From Larkinella terrae (lineage in GTDB: Bacteria > Bacteroidota > Bacteroidia > Cytophagales > Spirosomataceae), in assembly GCF_009668025.1 (NCBI RefSeq), contig NZ_WJXZ01000014.1, positions 1,459,097 to 1,523,096 on the forward strand: DNA of 64,000 bases. Reading direction: 5' to 3'. Positions 1 to 7,986 of this stretch are shown one piece after another. Numbering within the stretch: position 1 is the first letter of the stretch; every line of letters begins with the position of its first letter. The position numbers and the translations under genes were made by a program. Under the pieces are notes generated by a model. The model was not told the origin of the DNA, ran no database searches, and saw only the letters and a program-made list of their open reading frames with translations.

Positions 1-286
1 CGTCGAGTGGATCAATGATCCAGTTCAATCCTGTTCGGTCGGCGGTTTGACCTATGGTTCCCTCTTCCGTGATAAAACCGGCTTCAGGTAGCAGCCGGTG
101 CAGCGCGTCGACAATCTGCTTCTCGGCTTCCTTGTCGACGTACGAAACCAGGTTGTTAACATCCTTGTATTCAATTTTTTCGCGCGAAAAGAGCAGACTT
201 TCCTGCCGGATAAACCCCCCAACGGTTCGGGCGATATCGTCGATTTTCTGACTGATTTGTGCTAAGTGGAGATCAGGACCTGGCAT
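1..286 (-). CDS. Inositol monophosphatase family protein, N-terminal part (cut by window edge)
   Basis: Reading the minus strand from an ATG at 284-286 gives about 95 residues running off the left edge. The fragment holds the two metal-site signatures of the IMPase/SuhB family: a GFITEEG stretch supplying the conserved Glu pair and, at the very edge, WIIDPLDG, the Asp-Pro-Leu-Asp-Gly motif. Family members hydrolyse inositol-1-phosphate or other sugar or nucleotide phosphates (such as PAP) with Mg2+; which substrate applies here cannot be told from the fragment. The start overlaps the stop of the upstream DUF4105 gene by 14 bp, so the two are probably co-transcribed. Confidence 0.88.
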   Translation of the reverse strand, partial: MPGPDLHLAQISQKIDDIARTVGGFIRQESLLFSREKIEYKDVNNLVSYVDKEAEKQIVDALHRLLPEAGFITEEGTIGQTADRTGLNWIIDPLD

Positions 287-1538
287 ACGTTGTCTTTGCT
301 GTTTGGGTGGAGGCCGAGCGATACTGGTAAAACGCGCGAAAGAGTAAGGTTAGTAAAAAGAAATTAAAACCGTAGAGGTAATCCTGGAAAAAGGCGTACA
401 AAAAGAAGGCCACCAGGCCCACCATCGTCAACAAAAAATAGGTTCGGATGGTTTGGGAATTTCGCTGGCGCGTTACCCAGAAAATGAGCGGCAGGTGCAA
501 CGGCATGATGAACAGCAGGGCCGGGTTCCAGATCGTTACGCCGTGGTCGGTGCCGAACCAGAGGAACACCAGAAACCAGCCCCAGACGCCAACAAATCCA
601 AACAGCAGCCGGTCGAGCCAGAAACCATTTTCCTTCCGTTTTCGCTGCCGCCGGGTAATCAGGAAAACCACCACCAGCAAAACCGCAAAGAAGAAATCCG
701 GCGATAGCAGATACGTCAGAAATGCGTTGCTCTCGTCGGCGGTGGTGGCTCGAAACAGAAACAGGGAGTTGGCTACCAGGGGCGTTTCTTTGCCGTCGAC
801 GGTTCTGAGTCGGGCGCGTTCGGCTTCGTCGAACACGTTGTCGGGTAGGTACATCGCCTGCCAGCTGGACGCTTTCACATCCGCCGGATAGCCGATGCCG
901 AGGTTCATGCCCATCCGCGCCCAGGTCTGGTTCGTCAGGTACTTGTTCATCCAGTCGCGGTAGGAGAGCGTAGAATCGATGACGTTCAGAAATCGCAGGC
1001 TGTCCCCGCAGGCTTTGACGAGCATGTCGCGCGGGCGGGTGGAGCAGTTGTCGTAGTAAAATTTGTAGCGGTATTCCCGGTTTTCGGGACGGTAATTGGT
1101 TTCGAGCAATTCAAAAATCCGTTGTTTCTGGGCCGCCGACAGGTTCAGAATCTGTTCTTTCACGGAGCGGTTTTCGAGCTGCGACGCGTACAGCATGTTC
1201 GGCATCGAATGCACGGAAAGGATATACGGCAGGGTGCCGCGCAGAAACTTGATGTAAAAATTACCGGTCCGGAAATCGAACGTACCGTAGTTGTAAACCC
1301 GGTCGAGACCGTATAGTGGGTCAGAAATCCAGAGCGCCGTATGGCCAAACGACGAGTACAATTCCGGCCCCGGCGAAACCGTGATCAGGCTGACTTTGGC
1401 CTGCGGGGAAAGGGTTTGGGCGGAGGTAAAATGAATAATGAATAATGAACAATGAATAATGAAAAGGGCTTTCAGGAGTCCTTTTCTATTTCCCTTGGAC
1501 GACAATGACAATTTCACCTTTGATCGTTTTTTCGGCAA
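273..1538 (-). CDS. DUF4105 (Lnb-like N-terminal domain) membrane protein
   Basis: About 400 residues. After a hydrophobic N-terminal segment ending in an Ala-Gln signal-peptidase-like site, residues ~45-270 match the DUF4105 family: SLITVSPGPELYSSFGHTA, a GTFDF motif and the YYDNCSTRPRD stretch with a likely papain-like Cys. The last ~150 residues hold about five hydrophobic membrane helices separated by basic loops. Function is unknown; the family is common in Bacteroidota as an envelope protein. The start is uncertain: the longest frame begins at a TTG (1538) inside rsmI, with GTG 1517, TTG 1511 and TTG 1505 as alternatives. The signal peptide core is encoded by an ATGAATAATGA-type tandem repeat. 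Confidence 0.8.
   Translation of the reverse strand: MPKKRSKVKLSLSSKGNRKGLLKALFIIHCSLFIIHFTSAQTLSPQAKVSLITVSPGPELYSSFGHTALWISDPLYGLDRVYNYGTFDFRTGNFYIKFLRGTLPYILSVHSMPNMLYASQLENRSVKEQILNLSAAQKQRIFELLETNYRPENREYRYKFYYDNCSTRPRDMLVKACGDSLRFLNVIDSTLSYRDWMNKYLTNQTWARMGMNLGIGYPADVKASSWQAMYLPDNVFDEAERARLRTVDGKETPLVANSLFLFRATTADESNAFLTYLLSPDFFFAVLLVVVFLITRRQRKRKENGFWLDRLLFGFVGVWGWFLVFLWFGTDHGVTIWNPALLFIMPLHLPLIFWVTRQRNSQTIRTYFLLTMVGLVAFFLYAFFQDYLYGFNFFLLTLLFRAFYQYRSASTQTAKTTYARS
1428..1462. repeat. Tandem AATGAATAATGA-type word inside coding sequence
   Basis: Four imperfect copies of the word AATGAATAATG lie head to tail. The same word family (ATGAATGATGAA) builds intergenic palindromes at 22.2, 31.1, 58.1 and 62.1 kb. 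Here there is no facing inverted arm and the repeat is translated, giving the FIIHCSLFIIHF core of the DUF4105 signal peptide. Confidence 0.7.
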
Positions 1539-2151
1539 AGTACGTAATTATTTCCTGTATCGTACCGCGAACGGTTTCTTCAAACAGTTTTGTCAATTCG
1601 CGCGAGACGCTGGCGGGGCGGTCGGGGCCGAAGACTTCGCCAAACTGCGTCAGGGTTTTCAGCAGCCGGTGGGGCGATTCGTAGAAAATCATCGTGCGGG
1701 TTTCGTCCGCCAGTTCGCCGAGCCGGGTCTGTCGGCCTTTTTTGTGGGGCAGAAACCCCTCGAATGTAAACCGGTCGGCGGGCAAACCGGAGTTGACCAG
1801 CGCCGGAACAAAGGCCGTGGCGCCGGGTAGGCATTCGACCGGAATCTCGTTTTTAAGGCACTCGCGCACCAGCAGAAAACCGGGGTCCGAGATGGCGGGC
1901 GTTCCGGCGTCCGACACCAGCGCCAGCGTTTTGCCGGTTTTGAGCTGGGCAATCACGCGCTGCACGGTCTGGTGCTCATTAAAAATATGGTAGCTGTGGA
2001 GCGGTTTGCTGATCTGGAGGTGTTTGAGCAGCACGCCCGAGGTGCGCGTATCTTCCGCCAGAATGGCATCCACCGACCGCAGCACATTCACCGCCCGCAG
2101 CGTAATATCGTCTAAGTTACCAATCGGGGTCGGTACAAGGTAGAGCTTCAT
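1486..2151 (-). CDS. rsmI: 16S rRNA (cytidine-1402-2'-O)-methyltransferase RsmI
   Basis: 221 residues, the usual length for the short RsmI form. It is a tetrapyrrole-methylase-fold SAM enzyme that methylates the ribose of C1402 in the decoding centre of 16S rRNA. Diagnostic stretches are the N-terminal VPTPIGNLDDITLRA, LAEDTRTSG around residue 33, SDAGTPAISDPG near residue 85 and PGATAFVPALVNSGLP near residue 115. The ATG at 2151 is followed at once by the conserved KLYLVPTPIGN start, so the start is secure. The 3' end overlaps the possible start region of the DUF4105 gene. Confidence 0.96.
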   Translation of the reverse strand: MKLYLVPTPIGNLDDITLRAVNVLRSVDAILAEDTRTSGVLLKHLQISKPLHSYHIFNEHQTVQRVIAQLKTGKTLALVSDAGTPAISDPGFLLVRECLKNEIPVECLPGATAFVPALVNSGLPADRFTFEGFLPHKKGRQTRLGELADETRTMIFYESPHRLLKTLTQFGEVFGPDRPASVSRELTKLFEETVRGTIQEIITYFAEKTIKGEIVIVVQGK

Positions 2152-2160
2152 TTTTTATTG

Positions 2161-2236
2161 CGTGATTGAGCAGTTGGGTGATTGAGCGAAGGGCGCATAG
2201 CCACTCAATCGCTCAATCACTCATTCACTCAATGAG
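2161..2236. repeat. Intergenic palindrome built of TGATTGAGC/GCTCAATCA words
   Basis: Left side carries GTGATTGAGC twice; after a short spacer the right side carries CACTCAATC, GCTCAATCAC and CATTCACTCAATGAG. The two halves can form a long hairpin between the end of the pterin dehydratase gene and rsmI, both on the minus strand. The right half covers the dehydratase stop codon. It belongs to a set of word-built palindromes in this window. Confidence 0.7.
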
Positions 2237-2458
2237 TTTATCGATCGCTTTCGCGAGGGTTCGGTCTTTGTCCGTCACCGTGTCGCCCGCGTCGTGGGTG
2301 CTGAGCCGGAACGTGACTTTGTTATAGGTGTTGGTCCACTCGGGATGGTGGTCCATTTTCTCGGCGATAAGGGCCACGCGGGTCATAAACCCGAAGGCTT
2401 CGCTGAAATCCCGGAACACAAAGGTTCGGGTGAGCTGGTTGTTTTCTTCTGTCCACAT
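2225..2458 (-). CDS. 4a-hydroxytetrahydrobiopterin dehydratase (PCD/DCoH)
   Basis: 77 residues from the ATG at 2458; a longer frame to 2503 exists but the product from [13 protein letters not shown] has the normal compact length. The active-site signature is present: EKMDHHPEW (His37, His38, Trp41) and STHDAG (His55, Asp56), followed by VTDKD. The enzyme dehydrates pterin-4a-carbinolamine to quinonoid dihydropterin and recycles cofactor for aromatic amino acid hydroxylases; in bacteria lacking the hydroxylase other roles are possible, and no hydroxylase gene is visible here. Confidence 0.93.
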   Translation of the reverse strand: MWTEENNQLTRTFVFRDFSEAFGFMTRVALIAEKMDHHPEWTNTYNKVTFRLSTHDAGDTVTDKDRTLAKAIDKLIE

Positions 2459-2547
2459 ACCCGTACCAACGGGATTGCGCCCGTTTTGTTTGTGTGGCGG
2501 CAAGTTAGACGATCGCGCGGAAAAAAACCGGATTTTGGTGTCAGGTA

Positions 2548-2578
2548 TTGGGAAAATAAAAAAACCGTCTTACTTTTG
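2548..2578 (+). promoter_or_regulatory. Bacteroidota-type promoter of tRNA-Ser
   Basis: A TTG at 2548-2550 is followed, 20 nt later, by TACTTTTG at 2571-2578, a full match to the TAnnTTTG -7 element. Initiation would fall near 2585, about 13 nt before the mature tRNA 5' end. Confidence 0.6.
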
Positions 2579-2597
2579 CACCCACATAAGTGACCAA

Positions 2598-2682
2598 AGA
2601 GGAATGGCGGAGTGGTCGATCGCGGCAGTCTTGAAAACTGTTGACTGTAACAGGTCCGGGGGTTCGAATCCCTCTTCCTCTG
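2598..2682 (+). tRNA. tRNA-Ser (anticodon TGA)
   Basis: A class II tRNA can be folded completely: acceptor arms AGAGGAA (2598-2604) and TTCCTCT (2675-2681), anticodon stem GCAGT/ACTGT around loop CTTGAAA with anticodon TGA, a long variable arm as expected for serine, and a T arm GGGGG-TTCGAAT-CCCTC (2658-2674). The discriminator is G2682 and the CCA tail is not encoded. It reads UCN codons. A dedicated promoter and terminator flank it. Confidence 0.96.
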
Positions 2683-2686
2683 CTGA

Positions 2687-2721
2687 AGCCCCTGATGACG
2701 GAAGTTGTCAGGGGCTTTTTC
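2687..2721 (+). terminator. Rho-independent terminator of tRNA-Ser
   Basis: Perfect 9-bp stem AGCCCCTGA / TCAGGGGCT (2687-2695 with 2708-2716) with a 12-nt loop and a run of five T, directly after the tRNA. Confidence 0.85.
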
Positions 2722-2759
2722 TTGTTTACTCTCAGAAGGTTAGCTACTTGTAATACGTA

Positions 2760-4006
2760 ATTCGATGAAGCATCCAACATTGTTGGTAAACATAAAGCAA
2801 AAGCTAGTTAGTAAGTTTTAGCATTTTTTTAAATCTAATATGAGCTTAGGCTCAATTAAAGAATGAATTAATGTCTTAGATAATAAATCATTTGCAAAGA
2901 GCTTAGCGGTGTAAACATTTTTTAAAGACTCAATTTTTGAATCTTTAAATTTAATAATATTTCCATGAGCAATATCACTTCTTAAGCTATACAGTTTTTC
3001 TATAAAAGTTTTGATTGGGGTTTCAGGGTTGTCAAAATACTTTTTTAAATCTATAGACTGGCTAAATCTATTATTTAATAAATGAATTTTAGCTGGAAGT
3101 TGTCTAGATATTGGATTACCCCTTCCATTCGTATCCTCAGTTAAAAGAAACTCAAATATAGACATAAATTCTAGGAACTTATATTGAGATTGGTTCGGAG
3201 TTTTGGAAGTATTGTAGTAGTTATAAATTGCCATTTTAATTAATTGATAACTTTCTCTTGAATTTGACATAAGGTCTTTTAGTCTTTTGTAAGAATCTCC
3301 AATGCCTTGCAACATACTCAAGGTTATTTCTATATTATATTTCATGATATCCAGCGATAAGAACTCATAATAACTTGCTAATACTAAGGGGTCAAAGTCA
3401 AAAAAAGGATTAGATATTTCTGAGCTTGTAAAACTAAATTCAGGTCCCATTAATAAGTTGTTATACAAATGACAACAAACTCTTAAGTCAAAACGCTGAT
3501 CCAAATCCTTAATGTTTCTACTTGCTATAATATAATAATTCCAATTCTGGTTGTCTAATTCTTTGCCAAATCTAAAAGGATTCTCATTGTATTGATTAAG
3601 GGTAAATGATATTTCATGGAAAGCAATATACTGTTTAAAATAAGCGGTGTGTTCTATTAATTTCTCTTTTATTACATGAACTTGTTTTTCACTTGCACGT
3701 TCCAAATAATAATTTTCTGTAATTAAGAATGGAAGTTTTATGTCACTACTAATCCTGTAGGCATTTAATAAAAAAATAAAATCGTTTATTTCGACTGTTT
3801 CCATTGTTTGTTTTAGTTTGAATATTTTTCCTTAAAATGTGTTACTATTTTTGCTACTGTGAAATGTCTATTATTTTTAGTTTTTAAAGGGCTTATTACA
3901 CATAAAAAGAGAGTATAGTCTTAATGAAACTTGTAATTATATGAAATTTTGATGAATATAAAATTACTATTTGAAACATTCATCATTTTGAAACATTTAT
4001 CATTCT
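2760..4006. other. AT-rich island beside tRNA-Ser (probable horizontal acquisition)
   Basis: From just past the tRNA terminator to the next gene the sequence is visibly AT-rich, with many TTTAA, TATAT and AATAAT runs, unlike both neighbours. It contains one gene (the HEPN protein) and flanking non-coding DNA, and I see no copy in it of the AAAACCG word that occurs about three times per kb around it. No duplicated tRNA 3' end, integrase or inverted-repeat ends were found, so the route of entry is not shown. Confidence 0.65.
2818..3804 (-). CDS. Apea-like HEPN domain protein
   Basis: 328 residues, cytosolic, no signal peptide. The C-terminal third carries a HEPN signature: SLRSDIAHGN supplies the R-x4-H pair (Arg275, His280) typical of HEPN RNases, preceded by an EFMSIFEFLLTE helix near residue 212-223 as in Apea-type HEPN. 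The N-terminal ~200 residues are not recognised. HEPN proteins of this group are often RNases in defence or toxin systems, but no partner gene, reverse transcriptase or antitoxin is adjacent, so a defence role is inference. Codon and base use are much more AT-rich than the neighbours, suggesting transfer. Confidence 0.75.
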   Translation of the reverse strand: METVEINDFIFLLNAYRISSDIKLPFLITENYYLERASEKQVHVIKEKLIEHTAYFKQYIAFHEISFTLNQYNENPFRFGKELDNQNWNYYIIASRNIKDLDQRFDLRVCCHLYNNLLMGPEFSFTSSEISNPFFDFDPLVLASYYEFLSLDIMKYNIEITLSMLQGIGDSYKRLKDLMSNSRESYQLIKMAIYNYYNTSKTPNQSQYKFLEFMSIFEFLLTEDTNGRGNPISRQLPAKIHLLNNRFSQSIDLKKYFDNPETPIKTFIEKLYSLRSDIAHGNIIKFKDSKIESLKNVYTAKLFANDLLSKTLIHSLIEPKLILDLKKC

Positions 4007-4570
4007 TCAAACCACAAACGGCAAAAACATCCAAGTCCGTTTTAGATATTCCCCATACTCATCCGGAAATAGCGCTAGCATCCGGTTTTCTTCTTTTCTG
4101 GCGCAGTACAGAAAATAACCGCTGTAGAGCAGCAGCCAGATCAGCCACATGAAACCGGCAGTGAGCAGGCAGCCGAACATCGCCAGCAGAATACCGGTGT
4201 AAATCGGGTGGCGAATCCGGCGGTACGGCCCCGTGGTGATCAGATCCGGTTTTTCTTTCACCGACATCGGCATGCCCCAGTTCCGGCCCAAGTGCATGCG
4301 GGCCCAGATGGCAAACGCCACCCCGGCCGCGCACAGCACGCAGCCGATGGATTGGAAAACCGGTGTGGGCGGAAAAACCGGGTAGTCGGCCAGCGGGCGA
4401 TACGTAAAATGGACCGTCAGAAACAGAATAACCGCAATTGCCATGATCAACCGGGTCAGCGCGCGGTCGTCGGGATTCGTATCGTCGAGCGTCTTTTTGG
4501 CGGTCCGGCTGAAGATAAACCAGATGCTGAAAAAAATAAACCAGCAGAGGGAGATAAACAGATTATACAT
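4007..4570 (-). CDS. Isoprenylcysteine carboxyl methyltransferase-family membrane protein
   Basis: 187 residues from the ATG at 4570 (MYNLFISLCWF); the frame continues to 4639 but the shorter start places a membrane helix at the N-terminus as in the family. Four to five hydrophobic segments are followed by the ICMT/PEMT-like cytosolic motif: LITTGPYRRIRHPIYTG near residue 115-131 and an EENRMLALFPDEYGEYLKR stretch near residue 160-178. These form the SAM and substrate pocket. Bacterial members methylate lipids or unknown acceptors; the substrate here is unknown. Confidence 0.85.
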   Translation of the reverse strand: MYNLFISLCWFIFFSIWFIFSRTAKKTLDDTNPDDRALTRLIMAIAVILFLTVHFTYRPLADYPVFPPTPVFQSIGCVLCAAGVAFAIWARMHLGRNWGMPMSVKEKPDLITTGPYRRIRHPIYTGILLAMFGCLLTAGFMWLIWLLLYSGYFLYCARKEENRMLALFPDEYGEYLKRTWMFLPFVV

Positions 4571-4670
4571 GTCGGGCGAAGGGTTGGACTTGCTGTAAAA
4601 CGAATGGTAGAAGTCTGGGTTCCAACGCTCGTCGGCCAAACCGGGTCAATCTGAAAAAACTGCCAAGCCC

Positions 4671-5099
4671 GTGAAAACTGTTCTGCCCGTTGTCTGCCTG
4701 ATTCTCCTGCTGTTCGGTTGCGAAAAAGCCGAAATTGGCACCGGCACCGACTGTACGGGTTACCTGACCAACCTCCTGCTGGCCGAAAATCAGATTCGGG
4801 GCGAGTGGCAACTGGCGAAAGTGATCGCTTTTATGCCGAATCAAACGGTGCCGGATGTCAGGCTCGTCATTGATCGAAACCGAATTACGGTTTGGGAAAA
4901 CGGGACCCAAACGAATCGGTTTCGCTACATCATTCTGAAAAACCACTCCAAAGAGCTGCTTCTCGTGACGGATGCGCAACCCGGGAACAACGCCTGGCGG
5001 GTTCAAAGAGCCGGGTTGCAGTTATGCAAAAACCGCCTGCTTCTGGACACCGGTCGGGCATATGACGCGCCAGCGTATGATTTCCACCGCAGCCGGTAA
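4671..5099 (+). CDS. Small lipoprotein of unknown function
   Basis: 142 residues. A lysine-poor N-terminus, hydrophobic stretch and LLFGC lipobox (Cys17) mark a type II signal peptide. The mature part (GEWQLAKVIAF, then beta-rich segments such as RLVIDRNRITVWENG) resembles small lipocalin-like Bacteroidota lipoproteins, but I cannot name a family. It is divergent from the methyltransferase-like gene and its stop at 5099 directly abuts the stop of the convergent DUF3828 gene. Confidence 0.75.
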   Translation: MKTVLPVVCLILLLFGCEKAEIGTGTDCTGYLTNLLLAENQIRGEWQLAKVIAFMPNQTVPDVRLVIDRNRITVWENGTQTNRFRYIILKNHSKELLLVTDAQPGNNAWRVQRAGLQLCKNRLLLDTGRAYDAPAYDFHRSR

Positions 5100-6122
5100 T
5101 CAGCGATTTGTTCGCTCAAAAACCAACTGGTCGGTCAGCACCCAGGTTTTGATAGTCGACGACTTTTTATCATCGGCGTCGGTTGACGTACTGATCGTGA
5201 GTTTGTTACCGGCTAAGGCCGAGTTGATCGTCTTCACGTATTCCACCTGGTCGGCGTAAAAAACCGGTTCCCGGAACTGAATTTTGGACGACGCGTCGTA
5301 TTGCACCAGCCAGGCTTCGGTTTCGTTCCCGTTGTCGTAGGCCATCACCAGCACCGTCCCGCGTTCTGTTGCCAAAACCGTGTCGAGCAAACACACTTTG
5401 GCGTCGGGCGCATTCCGTTTATCTTCCGAAACGATGCTCGCCAGCCCCAGCCGCGCAATCTCGTCGGCGGAGAGGTTCGGACGGTTTTCCAGTTTCGCCA
5501 TCACGTATTTCTCGTTCAGGGTGAGCGGTTTGAACGAGACGCCGGTGGTTGCGGGGCCAATGCCCATGTCGCACTCGATGCTGGTAATGAGCCATTTACC
5601 GTTTTCTTTTTTCAACGAGATGTTCCGTTCCATCGGGCTGTCGAACGATTTGCCAACGAGCGTGGCTACTACCCGATCGTCGCCCGCTTTCCGGAACCGG
5701 ACGGGCGAAGTGGTCCAGAAAGCCGGTTCCCAGTCCTGCGCGCAGAAATACTTGTCGGCATCCAGACAAGACGGCACATCGTCGACGGCTTCCTTCTGCC
5801 ACAACTGGCTGCATTGCTGGTAGAAAGCCAATTCCCCGGCAATGAATTCGTCGTTCACAAAACCGCTCTTTTTGAAATGCGCCAGATAGCGTTCCAGTTT
5901 CGGCTGAATGAGTTTGAGGTGGCTGCCCCGGTCGTCGGTGAAGTCGACTCGGTGGGTCGTATCCTGCGAAAATGCGGTGTACCATCGGTAAAAACCGTGC
6001 ACGGCGTCGGCAATGGCGGCTGAATCGGAAGCGGTTTCGGTCGCAGCCGAGGTTGTGGAGGAGCTTTGCTGACAGGCAAACAAAATCGCGAACGCGAAAG
6101 GTAAAAGCAGGAGGGATTTCAT
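5100..6122 (-). CDS. DUF3828 domain lipoprotein
   Basis: 340 residues with a lipoprotein signal peptide (LFAC, Cys17) and a Ser/Thr/Ala-rich linker. The N-terminal half, with AVHGFYRWYTAF near residue 41 and the DKYFCAQDWEPAFW stretch, resembles DUF3828, a family of secreted proteins of unknown function; the C-terminal ~130 residues (TERGTVLVMAYDNGNETEAWLVQYD) look like a separate beta-rich domain. It converges with the preceding lipoprotein gene with no spacer between stops, so transcription of one probably reads into the other. Confidence 0.75.
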   Translation of the reverse strand: MKSLLLLPFAFAILFACQQSSSTTSAATETASDSAAIADAVHGFYRWYTAFSQDTTHRVDFTDDRGSHLKLIQPKLERYLAHFKKSGFVNDEFIAGELAFYQQCSQLWQKEAVDDVPSCLDADKYFCAQDWEPAFWTTSPVRFRKAGDDRVVATLVGKSFDSPMERNISLKKENGKWLITSIECDMGIGPATTGVSFKPLTLNEKYVMAKLENRPNLSADEIARLGLASIVSEDKRNAPDAKVCLLDTVLATERGTVLVMAYDNGNETEAWLVQYDASSKIQFREPVFYADQVEYVKTINSALAGNKLTISTSTDADDKKSSTIKTWVLTDQLVFERTNR

Positions 6123-6154
6123 GAGTTACGGTAATGGCAAATCCTTGAATTGGA

Positions 6155-6634
6155 TCAGTGAACGGGTTTTTCGGCAGCCGCGAAGGCCGCAAATGTTTCC
6201 TCGTCCCGCAAAATGGTGATAAATACTTTTTCCTTCTTGATGACGGCCGAAATTTGTGAAAATAAAGCACTAAATGCCTTTCGCGAATTCAGTACCCGAT
6301 CTTTCTGGCGTTCCGTACCCGGCAGGAGGCAACCCAGCGAATCGACTTCCGAATTGCCGGGATGAATGCGAATGCCGTCAAAACCGGGGACATTGACCAG
6401 CAGGGGCAGGAATTTCTTAAACTTGTTGCTGAAATTGACGGCAATCTCATACCGCCCGTTCGGAATTGCTGTTTTGCCAAACACTTTGAGCTGTTTGATT
6501 TGCGACAAGGGCATTTCCGTAGTTAATCCCCGGTCGCGGTCTTCCAGGATAAAACCGCTGACCACGCCGTTCACGGAATAGTCCGAGATTGTTGACTCTC
6601 CGGTGAAAACTTTCCGAATAACCGTTATTTCCAT
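6155..6634 (-). CDS. DUF5675 family protein
   Basis: 159 residues, no signal peptide. Matches the DUF5675 pattern: start EITVIRKVFTGESTISDYS, ILEDRDRG near residue 31, AIPNGRYEIAVNFSNKF near residue 56 and the GIRIHPGNSEVDSLGCLLPG core near residue 87-105. The Cys/His-containing core suggests an enzymatic or amidase/hydrolase-like site and the family often sits with phage-tail or toxin-delivery genes, but none lie nearby. The function is unknown. Confidence 0.82.
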   Translation of the reverse strand: MEITVIRKVFTGESTISDYSVNGVVSGFILEDRDRGLTTEMPLSQIKQLKVFGKTAIPNGRYEIAVNFSNKFKKFLPLLVNVPGFDGIRIHPGNSEVDSLGCLLPGTERQKDRVLNSRKAFSALFSQISAVIKKEKVFITILRDEETFAAFAAAEKPVH

Positions 6635-6817
6635 TGATTGATAGGGGTTTAGCTTACCAGGACCAAGGTACTGGTTTCGGTAATTGCTTTCCCTAACTTT
6701 TTAATGACCGGTTTTTGTTACCCGGCTGATCATCTGCCATAAAAACCGCCAGATTCAGAGTTCCTCAGCACGAGTAGAAAAACTTTATTTATAGGTGATT
6801 GGTTGTGCAATAAACCA

Positions 6818-6825
6818 TAGTTTTG
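6818..6825 (+). promoter_or_regulatory. Candidate -7 element for the 6863 lipoprotein gene
   Basis: TAGTTTTG matches TAnnTTTG exactly, 38 nt before the ATG. A TTG at 6799-6801 lies 16 nt upstream, slightly close for the -33 element. The 228-bp gap it lies in shows nothing else that I recognise. Confidence 0.45.
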
Positions 6826-6862
6826 GGGCTTCTGTTTTATTCTATCCACCGGTTTAATTCGT

Positions 6863-7417
6863 ATGAAAATGAAGTGTTACCTGGTCGTGACCGGCCTGTT
6901 GATGACAATGCTGCTCGGATGTTCCAAATCCGACAACACCGTAACTCCCTCCAATACCGCCGATCTGCTGGTTCGTAAATGGTCGATTAATGAACTCAAT
7001 GTCAAAACCGACGCCAAATCGTATGCCATTCCTGCAACTGATGGCGGAACTTTTTTCGGCGACGACAATACCGCCACTTTTAAAAGCGACAATACCTATA
7101 CGGTTGTTGAAAATGGCAAATCTGGGAATGGTGGCAGCTGGAAATTGTCGACCGACAACAAAACCCTGTCACTGACCGATATTGACAACGTAACGACTGT
7201 ATTCACCGTGAACACCCTGACAAGTACGGCTATTGAATTGGCTACCAAGAGTGTGAACGTACTGAAAACCAATCCAACGGAAGAGGAGCAAAGTATTGCC
7301 TTAGCGGCCATGTTGCTGTTGTTTACGATCGATAAAGACAACGGCGGAACGATTGATTTCTCGAAGGAAACCGACCCGAAAACCGTTCAACTGATCCTGA
7401 AAGGGAAAGGTATTTAA
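6863..7417 (+). CDS. Lipocalin-like lipoprotein of unknown function
   Basis: 184 residues with a clear lipoprotein signal peptide (MLLGC, Cys20). The mature part begins with a Ser/Thr linker and then shows the pattern of Bacteroidota lipocalin-like proteins: LLVRKWSINELNV, a FKSDNTYTVVENG strand pair and GSWKLSTDNKTLSLTD. The C-terminal 50 residues carry a helical insertion followed by a short GTIDFSKETDPK segment. Role unknown; a promoter-like element lies just upstream. Confidence 0.78.
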   Translation: MKMKCYLVVTGLLMTMLLGCSKSDNTVTPSNTADLLVRKWSINELNVKTDAKSYAIPATDGGTFFGDDNTATFKSDNTYTVVENGKSGNGGSWKLSTDNKTLSLTDIDNVTTVFTVNTLTSTAIELATKSVNVLKTNPTEEEQSIALAAMLLLFTIDKDNGGTIDFSKETDPKTVQLILKGKGI

Positions 7418-7501
7418 GGAAATAGAAAATTTATTACCAATGTCGGATTTCCGGTCCGACACCTTTTTACGTTTAAACGAACGGGAAGCCGACTGCTTCT
7501 C

Positions 7502-7888
7502 TCAATTCTCAATTCCCAGGTTCTTGGCGTAATCCAGTCCCCACATAGCCATTGATTTCAAAATTGGTAAGGTCGCCCGGCCCCAATCCGTCAGGCTGTA
7601 TTCGACGCGCGGTGGAATTTCGGCGAAGATTTTCCGGTTCAGGATCCCGTTGTGTTCCAGATCCCGCAACTCCTGCGTCAGCATTTTCTTGCTGACTCCC
7701 GGCATCGCCCGTTGCAATTCGCCAAAGCGATTGATACCCAGCGATACGTTGTGGATGATGATAGGTTTCCATTTTCCGCCAATAATCAGGTTCGTCAGCG
7801 TAACCGGACACTTCGTTAAGGCATAAGCTGATAAATCTTCTGGAAAATGTTTTTCAGTAACTAACTCATTATCAGTTTTGGTTTCCAT
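7502..7888 (-). CDS. HxlR-family transcriptional regulator
   Basis: 128 residues from METKTDNEL (ATG 7888); the frame can be extended to 7936 but that start lies inside the opposite promoter. It shows the HxlR winged helix-turn-helix: CPVTLTNLIIGGKWKPIIIHNV, GINRFGELQRAMPGVSKKMLTQELRDLEHNGI and the wing PPRVEYSLTDWGRATLPIL. A single Cys (Cys27) precedes the first helix in the position used for redox or electrophile sensing in YodB/HypR-like members. It is divergent from the NmrA-type reductase gene, the classic arrangement where HxlR represses the reductase. Confidence 0.92.
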   Translation of the reverse strand: METKTDNELVTEKHFPEDLSAYALTKCPVTLTNLIIGGKWKPIIIHNVSLGINRFGELQRAMPGVSKKMLTQELRDLEHNGILNRKIFAEIPPRVEYSLTDWGRATLPILKSMAMWGLDYAKNLGIEN

Positions 7889-7918
7889 TTTGAAACTAGG
7901 CAACTTAAAAGTGATTAC

Positions 7919-7950
7919 TTGACAAATATAAACCATTGGCTCTAGTTTTG
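7919..7950. promoter_or_regulatory. Overlapping divergent promoters between HxlR and NmrA-type genes
   Basis: Plus strand: TTG at 7919-7921, 21 nt, then TAGTTTTG at 7943-7950, an almost ideal promoter for the reductase (ATG 7987). Minus strand: TATATTTG (plus-strand CAAATATA, 7923-7930) would be the -7 element of the HxlR gene (ATG 7888). The two elements overlap face to face, so one bound regulator could block both. Confidence 0.6.
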
Positions 7951-7986
7951 ATCCGAATTAGTCAAAAAATAATCAGATCAACTGCC

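Noticed and set aside
2598-4006. Integration of the AT-rich island by tRNA-directed integrase
   Set aside because: No second copy of the tRNA 3' end and no integrase gene were found; kept only as a composition island.
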